Shown: positions 27,666 through 37,318 of the stretch, piece after piece
Numbering within the stretch: position 1 is the stretch's first letter
Layout of the letters: each line of letters opens with the position of its first letter
NCBI GenBank assembly: GCA_039636865.1
Contig: CP144172.1
Span: forward strand, 1,488,001 to 1,552,000
DNA length: 64,000 nucleotides
Direction of reading: 5' to 3'
From: Dermatophilaceae bacterium Sec6.4
GTDB lineage: Bacteria > Actinomycetota > Actinomycetes > Actinomycetales > Dermatophilaceae
Program-made: the position numbers and the translations under genes
The notes under the pieces: model-generated
The model's input: the letters and a program-made list of their open reading frames with translations, nothing else
Databases searched by the model: none
What the model was told of the DNA's origin: nothing

Positions 27666-29053
27666 GCAGCGGACGCCCGGACGCGGCGGCCCACGCAGCG
27701 GCAGCGGCGCTGCAGGTGCGTAAGCGACTGCGCGAGGTCGAGACGCAGATCCTCGCGCGTGCGCCGGAGAGTACGCCGGAACCCTCGCTGGAGCGGGTCG
27801 CCCAGATCATGGAACTGCTCGGTGAGCCGCAACGGACCTTCCCGGTCATCCACCTGACGGGTACCAACGGCAAGACCAGCACCACCCGATTCATCGAGCG
27901 GATCCTGCGCGAGTTGGGCCTCTCGACGGGACGGTTCACCTCCCCGCACCTGCACGACATCCGTGAGCGGATCAGTCTGAACGGTCAGCCGATCGACCCC
28001 GAGCGCTTCATCGCGACGTACGACGACGTGCTGCCCTACGTCGAGCTGATCGATCAGCGATCGGCGCGCGAGGGCGGTCCGCGCACCACGTACTTCGAGC
28101 TGCTGGTGGTGATGGCGTACGCCGCATTCGCCGACGCCCCCGTCGATGTGGCAATCGTGGAGGTCGGCCTCGGTGGGCGGTGGGATGCGACGAATGTGGC
28201 CGACGGTCAGGTCGCAGTCATCACCCCCATCGATATCGACCATCAGCGGCTGCTGGGCACCACACTGGAAGCAATCACGCTGGAAAAACGCGACATCGTC
28301 AAGGCAGGCGCGATCGCGGTCATCGGGCGACAGGAGCCGGACGTGTCCGATCTGATCGGTGAGCGGGCCCAGCTGGTCGGCGCCACCGTGGTCAGCGAGG
28401 ACGAGCAGTTCATGGTGATGACCCGCGACCAGGCGGTCGGCGGGCAGCAGGTTTCGATTCGAGGGCTCGCCGGGGACTACAACGACCTGTACCTGCCGCT
28501 GTTCGGGGAGCATCAGGCGCACAACGTCGCCACGTCCATCGCGGCGGTCGAGGCGTTCCTCGGCGGCGGTGAACAACCGCTGGACATCGACCTACTGCGC
28601 GAGGCGCTGAGTAATCTGTCCTCGCCGGGGCGGCTGGAAGTCGTCCGTCGGTCGCCGACCGTCCTGGTCGACGCGGCCCACAACCCTGCCGGCGCGCGCG
28701 CGCTGGCTGCGGCGCTGGTGGATTCGTTCAACTTCGCGAAGCTGGTGGGTGTCGTCGCGATCCTGGCGGACAAGGACGCGGACGCCATCCTGCAGACCCT
28801 CGAGCCGGTCCTGGACCAGATCGTCATTACCCGTACCAATTCCCACCGGGCAACGGATCCGGAACAGCTGGGGGCGCTGGCCCGGGAGATATTCGGTGAG
28901 GACCGGGTCTTTGTCGTGCCGAGCCTGCCCGAAGCACTGGACCGCGCCGCGGAGCTCGCTGACGAGGGTGGGGTGGCAGGCGGGGTGCTCGCCACCGGAT
29001 CCGTGGTGACCGCGGCCGAAGTACGCGCCCTGCTGGGAGCTACCGACGTATGA
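27662..29053 (+). CDS. folC: Bifunctional folylpolyglutamate / dihydrofolate synthase
   Basis: A 463-residue Mur-ligase-family enzyme that adds glutamate to dihydropteroate and folates. The P-loop is HLTGTNGKTSTTRFIERIL, followed by GRFTSPHLHDIRERI, VEVGLGGRWDATNV and the C-terminal VLVDAAHNPAGARALA. Start ATG 27662 overlaps the GNAT stop; the stop overlaps DUF4233. FolC next to DUF4233 is a conserved actinobacterial pair. It may share folate demand with thyA and the DHFR fusion 16 kb away. Confidence 0.95.
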   Translation: MSSGRPDAAAHAAAAALQVRKRLREVETQILARAPESTPEPSLERVAQIMELLGEPQRTFPVIHLTGTNGKTSTTRFIERILRELGLSTGRFTSPHLHDIRERISLNGQPIDPERFIATYDDVLPYVELIDQRSAREGGPRTTYFELLVVMAYAAFADAPVDVAIVEVGLGGRWDATNVADGQVAVITPIDIDHQRLLGTTLEAITLEKRDIVKAGAIAVIGRQEPDVSDLIGERAQLVGATVVSEDEQFMVMTRDQAVGGQQVSIRGLAGDYNDLYLPLFGEHQAHNVATSIAAVEAFLGGGEQPLDIDLLREALSNLSSPGRLEVVRRSPTVLVDAAHNPAGARALAAALVDSFNFAKLVGVVAILADKDADAILQTLEPVLDQIVITRTNSHRATDPEQLGALAREIFGEDRVFVVPSLPEALDRAAELADEGGVAGGVLATGSVVTAAEVRALLGATDV

Positions 29054-29472
29054 GCGACACGAAAAAGCGCACCGCGGCGTACGCCCCGGGTGGGGTGCTG
29101 TTGTACGGCGTCGGGGAGAAGATGACGCGTCGGCTGGCTGCGGTCGTGGTGGCCTTCCAGGTGATCGCGGTACTGCTCGGCGGTCTCGTGGCATGGGCGA
29201 TCGCGAAGTCCCAGGACGGCGGCGGACGTTCGTCCTACCTGTGGTTCGGTGTGGTGCTCGCGGTGCTCTGCATCGTCGTCGCAGGCACGATGCGACGTCC
29301 GTGGGGTGTCGCGATCGGGTGGTTGGTGCAGATCACCACTCTGGCGGCGGCCTTCGTGGTGCCGCTGATGTTCTTCGTGGGGGTCTTCTTCCTCGCGCTG
29401 TGGATCACCGCGCTGGTACAGGGCGCCAAGATGGACCAGCTGACCGCCGACTACGTGGAGAAATCACCATGA
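29050..29472 (+). CDS. DUF4233 membrane protein
   Basis: A 140-residue protein with four TM helices at about residues 28-52, 62-80, 84-102 and 103-125, starting MSDTKKRTAAYAPGG. The pattern TMRRPWGVAIGWLVQ is the conserved DUF4233 core. The family regularly follows folC; its function is unknown. ATG 29050 overlaps the folC stop by 4 nt, and its own stop overlaps the next tiny ORF by 4 nt. Confidence 0.9.
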   Translation: MSDTKKRTAAYAPGGVLLYGVGEKMTRRLAAVVVAFQVIAVLLGGLVAWAIAKSQDGGGRSSYLWFGVVLAVLCIVVAGTMRRPWGVAIGWLVQITTLAAAFVVPLMFFVGVFFLALWITALVQGAKMDQLTADYVEKSP

Positions 29473-29501
29473 TCCGTTTCTGCCACCCCATGCTGCGATG
29501 A
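29469..29501 (+). CDS. Ten-codon micro-ORF joining DUF4233 and uppP
   Basis: MIRFCHPMLR followed by TGA. Its ATG (29469-29471) overlaps the DUF4233 stop as ATGA, and its stop (29499-29501) overlaps the uppP ATG, again as ATGA. Ribosomes ending DUF4233 could therefore re-initiate, translate ten codons and re-initiate on uppP. There is no Shine-Dalgarno of note inside. It could act as a translational coupler, or be chance; the peptide itself looks non-functional. Confidence 0.5.
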   Translation: MIRFCHPMLR

Positions 29502-30325
29502 GCTGGATCGAGGCGGTGGTTCTGGGCATCGTGCAGGGGATCACCGAGTTCCTGCCGGTCTCCTCTTCTGCGCACCAGCTGATCTTCGGGCGGCTGTTCT
29601 TCGGCAACGACGGCGGGGGAGCGGCGTTCACCGCGATCAACCAGCTCGGCACGGAGCTGGCGGTGGTCGTGTATTTCTGGAAGGACATCGTCCGGCTGGT
29701 CACCGCAGGGCTACTGGCATTGCGCCGCAGGCTGCCCTGGTCCGACCCTGACGCGCGCGAATTCCTGCTCGTCATCATCGGCACCATTCCGATCGGTGTG
29801 CTCGGACTGCTGTTCCGCCACCAGATCGAGGGGCCTGCTCGTAACCTGTGGATCACGGCCACCATGCTGCTGCTCTTCGCGCTCGTCATCGCCTACGCGG
29901 ACAGCACTGCCCGCCAGACCAAAGAGGTCAGAGATCTCAGCACCCGCGACGGCATCTTCTTCGGGCTGTGGCAGGCGCTGGCGTTGATCCCCGGAGTGTC
30001 CCGCTCCGGCGCCACCTTGAGCGGCGGGATGCTGATCGGTTACAAACGCGAAGCCGCTGCGCGGTACTCCTTCCTGCTGGCAATACCTGCCGTATGGGCG
30101 TCCGGGCTGTTCGAGCTGGCCGGTGAGGTCAGCAAGCCGAACTCCGACGGTTGGGGCCATGTCGCCATCGCGACGGTGATCGCGTTCGTGGTCGGGTACG
30201 CCGTGATCGCGTGGCTGATGCGGTACCTGCAGACCAACACACTGCGTCCGTTCGTCTTCTACCGCATCGGGCTCTCGGTGCTCTTGTTCGTGCTGCTCGG
30301 GGTTGGCGCACTGCAGGCGACCTGA
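29498..30325 (+). CDS. uppP: Undecaprenyl-diphosphatase
   Basis: A 275-residue integral membrane phosphatase (BacA family) that recycles undecaprenyl pyrophosphate to the monophosphate carrier for peptidoglycan synthesis. Signature 1 is GITEFLPVSSSAHQLIFG and signature 2 is LALIPGVSRSGATLSGG, with about eight TM helices. ATG 29498 gives the family N-terminus MSWIEAVVLGIVQG. Last gene of the ileS-folC operon. Confidence 0.96.
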   Translation: MSWIEAVVLGIVQGITEFLPVSSSAHQLIFGRLFFGNDGGGAAFTAINQLGTELAVVVYFWKDIVRLVTAGLLALRRRLPWSDPDAREFLLVIIGTIPIGVLGLLFRHQIEGPARNLWITATMLLLFALVIAYADSTARQTKEVRDLSTRDGIFFGLWQALALIPGVSRSGATLSGGMLIGYKREAAARYSFLLAIPAVWASGLFELAGEVSKPNSDGWGHVAIATVIAFVVGYAVIAWLMRYLQTNTLRPFVFYRIGLSVLLFVLLGVGALQAT

Positions 30326-30380
30326 GTTCGGCCACCTCCGCACCCGGTTGCTTCGAATCCACTGCACTAGGGTTCGCGCT

Positions 30381-30803
30381 GTGACTGAGCAACTCGAACG
30401 CACCCTGGTAATCGTCAAACCCGATGGATTCGGTCGCGGGCTGACCGGGGAGGTGCTGCGCCGGATCGAGGCGAAGGGCTACCTGCTGGCCGACCTGCAC
30501 ATCACCACTCCCGATCGGGATCGGCTGGCCAGGCACTATGCCGAACATGAAGGCAAGCCGTTCTACCAGCCGCTGGTGGACTTCATGTCCTCCGGGCCTG
30601 CGACGTTCGTCGTCGTCGAGGGCAACCGGTGCATCGAGGGTTTCCGGGCCCTGGCCGGCGCGACGGACCCCACCGCGGCGTTGCCCGGCACCATCCGCGG
30701 CGACCTCGGCCGTGACTGGGGCAGACGCGTGCAGGAGAACATCGTGCATGGTTCGGACTCACCGGAGTCCGCCGAGCGCGAAATCGCCATCTGGTTCGAA
30801 TAG
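30381..30803 (+). CDS. ndk: Nucleoside diphosphate kinase
   Basis: A 140-residue enzyme that transfers the gamma phosphate of ATP to NDPs through phosphohistidine; His123 lies in QENIVHGSDSPESA. It begins VTEQLERTLVIVKPDG. Start is GTG 30381, with TAGGGT at 30368-30373 (13 nt before) and no Shine-Dalgarno, suggesting a leaderless transcript. Length is normal. Confidence 0.97.
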   Translation: MTEQLERTLVIVKPDGFGRGLTGEVLRRIEAKGYLLADLHITTPDRDRLARHYAEHEGKPFYQPLVDFMSSGPATFVVVEGNRCIEGFRALAGATDPTAALPGTIRGDLGRDWGRRVQENIVHGSDSPESAEREIAIWFE

Positions 30804-30821
30804 TCCACCTGGTTCCAGTAA

Positions 30822-30842
30822 CCCGACACTCGACCGGCGAGT
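30822..30842 (+). repeat. Palindromic intergenic repeat, copy A (possible terminator)
   Basis: A 21-nt element beginning CCCGACACTCG and ending CCGGCGAGT. Inner ACTCG and CGAGT can form a 5-bp stem around ACCGG. It is identical, in the opposite orientation, to the copy at 47188-47208 and similar to 46529-46549 and 46581-46601. It lies between the convergent ndk and marR genes, where it may end both transcripts. Confidence 0.75.
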
Positions 30843-30871
30843 CGGATCGGACCACGTTGCTTCAGGTAGAT

Positions 30872-31402
30872 CTACGGACCGTCGAGTGCGTCGTCCAACC
30901 CGGTGATCGCCTGTTCGAGCAACGACGCAAGTTTTTGGCGCTGCGGCGGATCGAGCCGATCGAGCACGTCGGACTCCATCACATCGGAGTGGCGGATCAC
31001 CTGCTGGAAGAGCTCCCAGCCCGCGGCCGTGAGAGTGATGAGGATTCGCGTGCGGTTCGCTGTGTCAGGTGTCCGGTCCACCAGTCCGCGCTCGCTCATC
31101 CTGTCCAGCCGGTGGGTCATCGACGACGGCGCGACCGCTGTGCTGTGGGCGAGGGAGGACGGGGTGTCGAACGTGCCCTCGGGCGAGGTGGCCAGGATCG
31201 AGATGACCGCCCATTCCCCGGAGGAGAGGCCGACGTCGGTGAGCTGACGGGTGTACCACTGCGACAGACGGCGTGACATTCCGTGCACTGCAGTGATGAC
31301 TCGTTGGACCTCTTCGTTACCGCCGGCTGCGACGTACGCCGCTACCTCGGCTTCGTAGCGGGTCCGCTCGCTGGGTCGATCGCTGCCCGTGGATCGGCTC
31401 AT
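30872..31402 (-). CDS. MarR-family transcriptional regulator
   Basis: A 176-residue winged-helix regulator. A helical dimerisation arm is at residues 25-60; the wHTH spans about 60-125 ([38 protein letters not shown], then the wing [13 protein letters not shown]). The long N-terminal arm resembles the group of MarR proteins near drug exporters. The start ATG 31402 is chosen because the upstream extension lacks similarity. Its nearest partner is unknown; the MFS pump at 41-43 kb is a possible but distant target. Confidence 0.92.
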   Translation of the reverse strand: MSRSTGSDRPSERTRYEAEVAAYVAAGGNEEVQRVITAVHGMSRRLSQWYTRQLTDVGLSSGEWAVISILATSPEGTFDTPSSLAHSTAVAPSSMTHRLDRMSERGLVDRTPDTANRTRILITLTAAGWELFQQVIRHSDVMESDVLDRLDPPQRQKLASLLEQAITGLDDALDGP

Positions 31403-31592
31403 GGCGCTCAGTGTGTCACTGCCCGTGACCGCGCCCCGGAGCCGCGGCGTGAGAATGCCGCGATTAGGGCCCCGCCGCGCCGCGCTGCTAATCTTTGGCT
31501 CAGCCGTAGATCGGCCGCGGACCAATAGCGCTCTGGTGGATATGCCCAGGAGCACCGCGCAGCGAGTCAACGAATTGGAGCCACTTCACAGC

Positions 31593-31862
31593 ATGCCTCT
31601 CGAAACCGCCGTCAAGGCGACCATCATGTCCGAGTACGCCACTGGTGAAGGTGACACCGGTTCCCCCGAGGTGCAGGTCGCAATGCTGACCCAGCGCATC
31701 AAGGACCTCACCGAGCACTCGCGGCAGCACCCGCATGACCACCACAGCCGCCGCGGTCTGCTGCTGCTGGTCGGCAAGCGCAAGCGTCTGCTGCGCTACC
31801 TCGAGGACATTGACGTCGAGCGTTACCGCTCACTCATCAAGCGACTCGGTCTACGTCGCTGA
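31593..31862 (+). CDS. rpsO: 30S ribosomal protein S15
   Basis: An 89-residue protein binding the 16S rRNA central domain. [20 protein letters not shown] and the H-rich [20 protein letters not shown] are diagnostic. ATG 31593; a GGAG lies about 12 nt upstream. The 190-nt gap to marR may hold an autoregulatory leader, but I cannot identify a specific structure. pnp follows in the standard rpsO-pnp order. Confidence 0.97.
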   Translation: MPLETAVKATIMSEYATGEGDTGSPEVQVAMLTQRIKDLTEHSRQHPHDHHSRRGLLLLVGKRKRLLRYLEDIDVERYRSLIKRLGLRR

Positions 31863-31880
31863 TCACAAATTTCACGCCCC

Positions 31881-31908
31881 AGGCGGTCACCGATAACGGT
31901 GACCGCCT
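31881..31908 (+). terminator. Hairpin terminator after rpsO
   Basis: A perfect 12-bp stem (AGGCGGTCACCG/CGGTGACCGCCT) with an ATAA loop, 18 nt after the rpsO stop. There is no U-run. Such hairpins between rpsO and pnp can be both terminators and RNase processing sites. Confidence 0.8.
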
Positions 31909-32056
31909 GTCGGCGTGTCTGGGGGTATGCAGGCCTCGCCGGTTTCAGCGCACCAGCGCTCACCCGCGAGCCACGTCTACATACCCCTGAGCAAGGAAAC
32001 GGCCGTGGGCAACGACGATCCGCGCAGCCGCTGAATTAAAGAGAAGAGGAGACCCA

Positions 32057-34540
32057 ATGGAGGGTCCAGAGATCACTTTCGCCGAAGCCACGCTCGACAA
32101 CGGCAGCTTCGGTACCCGCACGGTCCGGTTCGAAACCGGACGTCTCGCCAAGCAGGCCGGCGGCGCAGTGCTGTGCTACCTCGACGACGAGACCACCCTG
32201 CTGGCCACCACGGCCGCAGGCAAACAGCCGAAGGACCACTTCGACTTCTTCCCCCTGACGGTCGACGTCGAGGAGCGGATGTACGCCGCGGGCAAGATCC
32301 CCGGCAGTTTCTTCCGTCGCGAAGGTCGCCCTTCGACCGACGCCATCCTTACCTGCCGACTGATCGACCGGCCGCTGCGCCCGACCTTCAAGAAGGGTCT
32401 GCGCAACGAGGTCCAGGTCGTCATCACGGTGTTGGCGCTGAACCCCGACCACCAGTACGACGTGCTCGCCATCAACGGTGCGTCCGTCGCGACCCAGATC
32501 TCCGGGCTCCCCTTTTCCGGCCCGATCGGTGCGACCCGTGTGTCCCTGATCGACAACCAGTGGGTTGCCTTCCCAAATTTCTCCGATGCGCAGCGTTCGA
32601 CCTTCGACATGGTCGTTGCCGGCCGCGTCGCCGGCGATGATGTCGCGATCATGATGGTCGAGGCCGAGTCCACCGAAGCCACCTGGGACCTGGTCAAGAA
32701 CCAGGGCAAGACGGCTCCGACCGAAGAGGTCGTCGCGCAGGGTCTGGAAGCTGCCAAGAAGTTCATCAAGGTGCTGTGCGAGGCGCAGTCCGAGCTTGCC
32801 GGCCAGGCCGCCAAGCCGGTGCAGGACTTCCCGATCTTCCTGGACTACCAGGACGACGTCTACGAGGCCGTCGAGAAGGACGCCACCGAGCAGGTCGCCG
32901 CCGCCTTCACCATCGCGGACAAGGTCGACCGCGAGGACAAGCTGGACGAGCTGAAGAGCGCGCTCAAGGCCGAACTGAGCGGTGCCGGCAAGCGTTTCGA
33001 GGGCCGGGAGAAGGAAGTTTCCGCGGCCTACCGCGCGTTGCAGAAGGCCCAGGTGCGTCACCGCATCGTTACCGACAGGGTGCGCATCGACGGTCGTGGG
33101 CTCGCGGACATCCGCGCGCTGTCGGCCGAGGTCGAGGTGCTCCCGCGGGTGCACGGCTCGGCGATCTTCGAGCGCGGCGAGACCCAGATCCTGGGCGTCA
33201 CCACCCTCAACATGCTGCGGATGGAGCAGATGCTCGACACGCTGTCCCCGGTGTCACGCAAGCGCTACATGCACAACTACAACTTCCCGCCCTACAGCAC
33301 CGGTGAAACCGGCCGCGTGGGTTCGCCCAAGCGCCGCGAGATCGGCCACGGTGCGCTCGCCGAGCGCGCCCTGATGCCGGTACTGCCCTCGCGTGAGGAA
33401 TTCCCCTACGCCATCCGTCAGGTGTCGGAGGCGCTGAGCTCCAACGGCTCCACCTCCATGGGTTCGGTCTGTGCATCCACCCTGTCGCTGCTGAATGCCG
33501 GTGTGCCGCTGCGCGCCCCGGTCGCCGGTATCGCAATGGGCCTGGTCACCGCTGAGGTCGACGGTAAGACGCAGTACGCCGCGTTGACCGACATCCTCGG
33601 CGCCGAAGACGCCTTCGGTGACATGGACTTCAAGGTGGCCGGTACCCGTGAATTCGTGACCGCGATCCAGCTGGACACCAAGCTCGACGGCATCCCCGCC
33701 GAGGTCCTCGCATCCGCGCTGACCCAGGCCCGCGACGCGCGCCTGTACATCCTGGACGTGATGCACGAGGCCATCGACGCACCGGATGAGATGAGCCCGT
33801 TCGCACCGCGCGTCATCTCGGTCAACGTGCCTGTTGACAAGATCGGTGAGGTCATCGGCCCGAAGGGCAAGATGATCAAGCAGATCCAGGAGGACACCGG
33901 CGCCGACATCTCGATCGAGGACGACGGCACCATCTACATCGGTGCTATCGACGGCGCCTCGGCCGAGGCGGCCCGCGCGGCGATCAACGCGATCGCCAAC
34001 CCGCAGATGCCGGAGGTCGGCGAGCGTTTCCTGGGCACCGTGGTCAAGACCACGACGTTCGGCGCGTTCGTCTCCCTGCTGCCCGGCAAGGACGGCCTGC
34101 TGCACATCTCCGAAGTACGCAAGCTGGTCGGCGGCAAGCGGATCGACAACGTCGACGACGTCCTGAAGATCGGTCAGAAGGTGCAGGTCGAGCTCAAGGA
34201 GGTCGACCCGCGCGGCAAGCTCTCGCTCGGTGTCGTCGAGGATGCTCCGGTATCCGTCGACGCCCCTGCAGCGCAGGTTGCTGAGGTCATTCCGGAAGCT
34301 CAGGAAGCTCCGGCAGCCCCGGTCGCCGACACCGCTCCGGTCGCTGAAGAACCGACCGCGGTTGCTGCTGAGGATTCCGACGGCGACAACGCTGAGGGCG
34401 ACAGTGGTGAAGGTGACAAGAGCGAAGGCGAACGTCGCCCGCGCAACCGTCGTCGTGGTGGCCGTGGCCGCGGAAACAGTGGCGGCAACAATGGTGGCAA
34501 CGGCGGTGGCGACTCGCAGTCGGCACCCACCGACGCCTGA
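32057..34540 (+). CDS. pnp: Polyribonucleotide nucleotidyltransferase (PNPase / GpsI)
   Basis: An 827-residue 3'-5' phosphorolytic exoribonuclease. It has two RNase PH domains (about residues 10-150 and 330-560), a helical linker between them, a KH domain ([20 protein letters not shown], about 595-655) and an S1 domain ([20 protein letters not shown], about 660-730). ATG 32057 follows AGAGGAGA. From about residue 735 an acidic Ala/Pro/Glu-rich stretch leads to a basic [14 protein letters not shown] and Gly/Asn tail, longer than in many homologues and probably RNA-binding. Confidence 0.97.
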   Translation: MEGPEITFAEATLDNGSFGTRTVRFETGRLAKQAGGAVLCYLDDETTLLATTAAGKQPKDHFDFFPLTVDVEERMYAAGKIPGSFFRREGRPSTDAILTCRLIDRPLRPTFKKGLRNEVQVVITVLALNPDHQYDVLAINGASVATQISGLPFSGPIGATRVSLIDNQWVAFPNFSDAQRSTFDMVVAGRVAGDDVAIMMVEAESTEATWDLVKNQGKTAPTEEVVAQGLEAAKKFIKVLCEAQSELAGQAAKPVQDFPIFLDYQDDVYEAVEKDATEQVAAAFTIADKVDREDKLDELKSALKAELSGAGKRFEGREKEVSAAYRALQKAQVRHRIVTDRVRIDGRGLADIRALSAEVEVLPRVHGSAIFERGETQILGVTTLNMLRMEQMLDTLSPVSRKRYMHNYNFPPYSTGETGRVGSPKRREIGHGALAERALMPVLPSREEFPYAIRQVSEALSSNGSTSMGSVCASTLSLLNAGVPLRAPVAGIAMGLVTAEVDGKTQYAALTDILGAEDAFGDMDFKVAGTREFVTAIQLDTKLDGIPAEVLASALTQARDARLYILDVMHEAIDAPDEMSPFAPRVISVNVPVDKIGEVIGPKGKMIKQIQEDTGADISIEDDGTIYIGAIDGASAEAARAAINAIANPQMPEVGERFLGTVVKTTTFGAFVSLLPGKDGLLHISEVRKLVGGKRIDNVDDVLKIGQKVQVELKEVDPRGKLSLGVVEDAPVSVDAPAAQVAEVIPEAQEAPAAPVADTAPVAEEPTAVAAEDSDGDNAEGDSGEGDKSEGERRPRNRRRGGRGRGNSGGNNGGNGGGDSQSAPTDA

Positions 34541-34561
34541 GTAGTTTTCTCGCACCATCAG

Positions 34562-34595
34562 CGAGCCCGGTCCTCCTACTGGAGGGCCGGGCTCG
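34562..34595 (+). terminator. Intrinsic terminator after pnp
   Basis: A long GC-rich hairpin: CGAGCCCGG pairs with CCGGGCTCG, and inner CCTCC with GGAGG around TACT, 21 nt after the pnp stop, followed by TTCGT. Confidence 0.85.
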
Positions 34596-34633
34596 TTCGT
34601 CGCATAGCCCAGCGCTCGGGGGAGGATGGCTGC

Positions 34634-35611
34634 ATGGCAACCGAACTGATCGTGACCTGTGCGGTCGGCTTCGAGGACCTCCTGCGCGGTGACCTGCAGC
34701 AGGAACACGGTCTGCGCAGTCGACTGGTGGCACACGGGGAGATCCTGCTGGAGGACGTCACGGACCTGGGGTTCCTGGCGAGGACCACCGCGATCGATTG
34801 GGTGGCATTGCCGTGGGATGCCGACGCGTCCCCCGAGGTCGTCATCGCAGCGGTTCAGCAATTGCCGGGCCTGGCGTTGGATACGCCCGTGCGGTTTCGG
34901 GTGCAGGCGTCACCAGACGCGCGGGCGGCTCTCATCGACCGGTACGAGCGCGCGGGGTGGGTCAACGCACCGGGTGACTGGCAGGTCAACCTCGATGTCG
35001 AGCTCGGCGCCGCGCAGCTGGGGTCGCTGGCCTGGGCGGCGCGATTCGGCACGCTGCGGCGGTTACCTGCAGCGACCCCCGTCCCTGTGGTGGCGGGCCT
35101 GCTCCGGCTGGCCAAGTGCGCGCCGCAGGATGTGCTGCTCGACCCCTGCGCGGGTGTGGGCACGGTTCCGATCGTGGATGCGATCAGCCGCCGGGACGGG
35201 CGGGGGATCGCGGTCGAGCTGCAGGCGCATGCCGTCGAGCTGGCCGGGTCCAATATCGCGGATCGCGATCTGGCTGGCCGGATCGACCTGGTCCACGGTG
35301 ATGCCACCAACCTGGAACTCACCGATCAGTCGGTCGACCGGGTCGTGACGGATCTGCCGTTCGGGAAGCGAATCGGCAGTAATGCGGACAACATCGAGCT
35401 GTACCCGAGGGTGTTGCGCGAGATCGAGCGGGTGCTGACCCCGAGCGGGCGGTGCGTCCTGCTGACTGATGACAAACGGGTGTTCAAAGACGCTCTCGCC
35501 CGTACCCGGGGGCTGAAGATCGTGCGTGAAGTGGTGGTGCGGTACCACGGGGTCAATCCTTCCGCCTACGTCGTGACGCGTAGCCGCAAGCCGGCCCGTC
35601 CGCGTCGCTGA
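34634..35611 (+). CDS. Putative THUMP/UPF0020-type RNA (guanine-N2) methyltransferase
   Basis: A 325-residue protein. The N-terminal 130 residues resemble a THUMP-like RNA-binding part. The C-terminal half is a Rossmann methyltransferase with SAM motif I DVLLDPCAGVGTVPIVDAI and catalytic motif TDLPFGKRIGS, the (D/N)PPY-like version of the TRM11/UPF0020 family. It probably methylates a guanosine of tRNA or rRNA; the exact site is unknown. GGAGG at 34621-34625 precedes ATG 34634. Confidence 0.85.
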   Translation: MATELIVTCAVGFEDLLRGDLQQEHGLRSRLVAHGEILLEDVTDLGFLARTTAIDWVALPWDADASPEVVIAAVQQLPGLALDTPVRFRVQASPDARAALIDRYERAGWVNAPGDWQVNLDVELGAAQLGSLAWAARFGTLRRLPAATPVPVVAGLLRLAKCAPQDVLLDPCAGVGTVPIVDAISRRDGRGIAVELQAHAVELAGSNIADRDLAGRIDLVHGDATNLELTDQSVDRVVTDLPFGKRIGSNADNIELYPRVLREIERVLTPSGRCVLLTDDKRVFKDALARTRGLKIVREVVVRYHGVNPSAYVVTRSRKPARPRR

Positions 35612-35636
35612 CGCTCGCGTTTGCTAGGAAGAACCC

Positions 35637-37310
35637 ATGCCCACCTCGCCCCCCACACCCGCCGGGCTCGTTCTCGGCCCGCTGCTGCGACACGTCGCCG
35701 AGACCACAGCCACGATCTGGGTGCAGACCGCAGCCGCCGGTCGTATCGAGGTGCGAGCAGAGGGTCGCAGCTGGTCGGCTGCGACCTTCCGTGCGCATGG
35801 CAACCACTACGCGATCGTGCTGGTCGATGGTCTGGAGCCCGGCTCGGTGCAGGACTACCAGATCGTCCACGACGGCGTGGTCGTATGGCCCCTGGTGGAC
35901 GACCCGTATCTGCCGTGCAGGATTGCGACCCAGGACCCCGCCGACCAGCCGCACTTCCTCTATGGTTCCTGCCGCACCTCGGTCGGGCATGACAAAGAAG
36001 GCACGGAGTCGCATGGGGTGGATGCGCTGCGGGCCTATGCGTTGGAGATGATGCGCAGCCCGAACCACTGGCCGGATTTCATCCTCTTCCTCGGCGACCA
36101 GCTGTATGCCGACGAAACGTCGCCCACGATGCGCGAATTCATCCAACAGCGACGTGGACTGGACGAGCCTCCGGGTGCTGAGGTCAAGGACTTCACTGAA
36201 TACGCCGAGCTGTACCGTCTCGCCTGGTCCGATCCGGCCAACAGGTGGCTGCTCTCCACGCTCTCGACCGCCATGATCTTCGATGACCATGACGTGCGCG
36301 ATGACTGGAACACCTCCGCGGCCTGGCACGAGGAGATCAACATGTTGCCGTGGTGGCGCGACCGGATCGTCGGTGCCCTCGGGTCCTACTGGATCTACCA
36401 GCACGCAGGCAACCTCCCGCCCGATGAGCTGGCAGAAGACGAGATCTGGCAACATATCGTCGCCCATGACGAGGACGACGACGAGCTGGACATCACAGTG
36501 GTTATCGACGCGTTCGCCGACCGCGTCGACAGGGACCCGCAGACCTACCGCTGGTCCTTCACCCGCTCTCTCGGTGACAGCGTGCTGGTCGTGGTGGACT
36601 CGCGCAACGCACGCGTCCTCACCCCCGGCGCGCGCGCCATGCTCGATCCGCGGGAGAGCGCCTGGTTCGACGAGCAGTTGCACGGCGGTGTCACACACCT
36701 GTTCATCGGCACGTCGCTGCCGTTCCTGCTCCCTCCGGCGATCCACGACCTGGAGTCGATCAACGAGACGATGGCCGGGGGAGCGTGGGGGTCACGGATG
36801 GCGCGCGCCGGGGAGAAGGTGCGCGAGGCCGTGGATCTGGAGCACTGGGCCGCGTTCGAACGGTCGTTCGCGCACGTGCTCGAGCGAGTGGTGCAAGTGG
36901 CCCGCGGAGCGCACGGCGAGCCACCTGCGACCATCACGTTCCTGTCCGGAGATGTACACAACTCCTACATCACCCAGGTGCCAGCTGAGCGTTACGGCCT
37001 GCAGTCACAGATTGTGCAGCTGGTCTGCTCGCCCATCCGTAACCCCCTGCCGCGCGGGGTGCGCGTGCTGCAGGGCACGATGGCCGATGTCATGAAGAAG
37101 CCGATGCGCAGGCTTGCCAAGCGGTTGTCGCAGGTGGCAATGCCCGCCTACGACTGGGAGCTGACGCATGGTCCGTGGTTCGACAACAACATCGGCGGCG
37201 TCGAGGTGCTCGGTGACCGGTTGTTGCTGACCTGGGCGCGCGGTGAAGTGACCGGAAGTGACTACACCCATCCGACGCTTCACCGTGTCGCGACCGAACT
37301 GATTGGTTGA
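35637..37310 (+). CDS. Alkaline phosphatase D-like phosphoesterase
   Basis: A 557-residue PhoD-type metallophosphoesterase. A fibronectin-like N-terminal domain (residues 1-90) is followed by the phosphoesterase core FLFLGDQLYADE, FDDHDVRDDWN, and LSGDVHNSYI near residue 435. No Tat or Sec signal is visible at the N-terminus (MPTSPPTPAGLVLGP), unlike classical secreted PhoD, so it is probably cytoplasmic, and its substrate is uncertain. The stop is 8 nt before the nei-family start. Confidence 0.87.
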   Translation: MPTSPPTPAGLVLGPLLRHVAETTATIWVQTAAAGRIEVRAEGRSWSAATFRAHGNHYAIVLVDGLEPGSVQDYQIVHDGVVVWPLVDDPYLPCRIATQDPADQPHFLYGSCRTSVGHDKEGTESHGVDALRAYALEMMRSPNHWPDFILFLGDQLYADETSPTMREFIQQRRGLDEPPGAEVKDFTEYAELYRLAWSDPANRWLLSTLSTAMIFDDHDVRDDWNTSAAWHEEINMLPWWRDRIVGALGSYWIYQHAGNLPPDELAEDEIWQHIVAHDEDDDELDITVVIDAFADRVDRDPQTYRWSFTRSLGDSVLVVVDSRNARVLTPGARAMLDPRESAWFDEQLHGGVTHLFIGTSLPFLLPPAIHDLESINETMAGGAWGSRMARAGEKVREAVDLEHWAAFERSFAHVLERVVQVARGAHGEPPATITFLSGDVHNSYITQVPAERYGLQSQIVQLVCSPIRNPLPRGVRVLQGTMADVMKKPMRRLAKRLSQVAMPAYDWELTHGPWFDNNIGGVEVLGDRLLLTWARGEVTGSDYTHPTLHRVATELIG

Positions 37311-37318
37311 GTGCTGCT

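Noticed and set aside
33254..34861. Minus-strand frame of 535 codons opposite pnp
   Set aside because: Shadow of pnp codons, rich in Asp/Val/Leu/His as expected of the reverse frame; crosses the pnp terminator.
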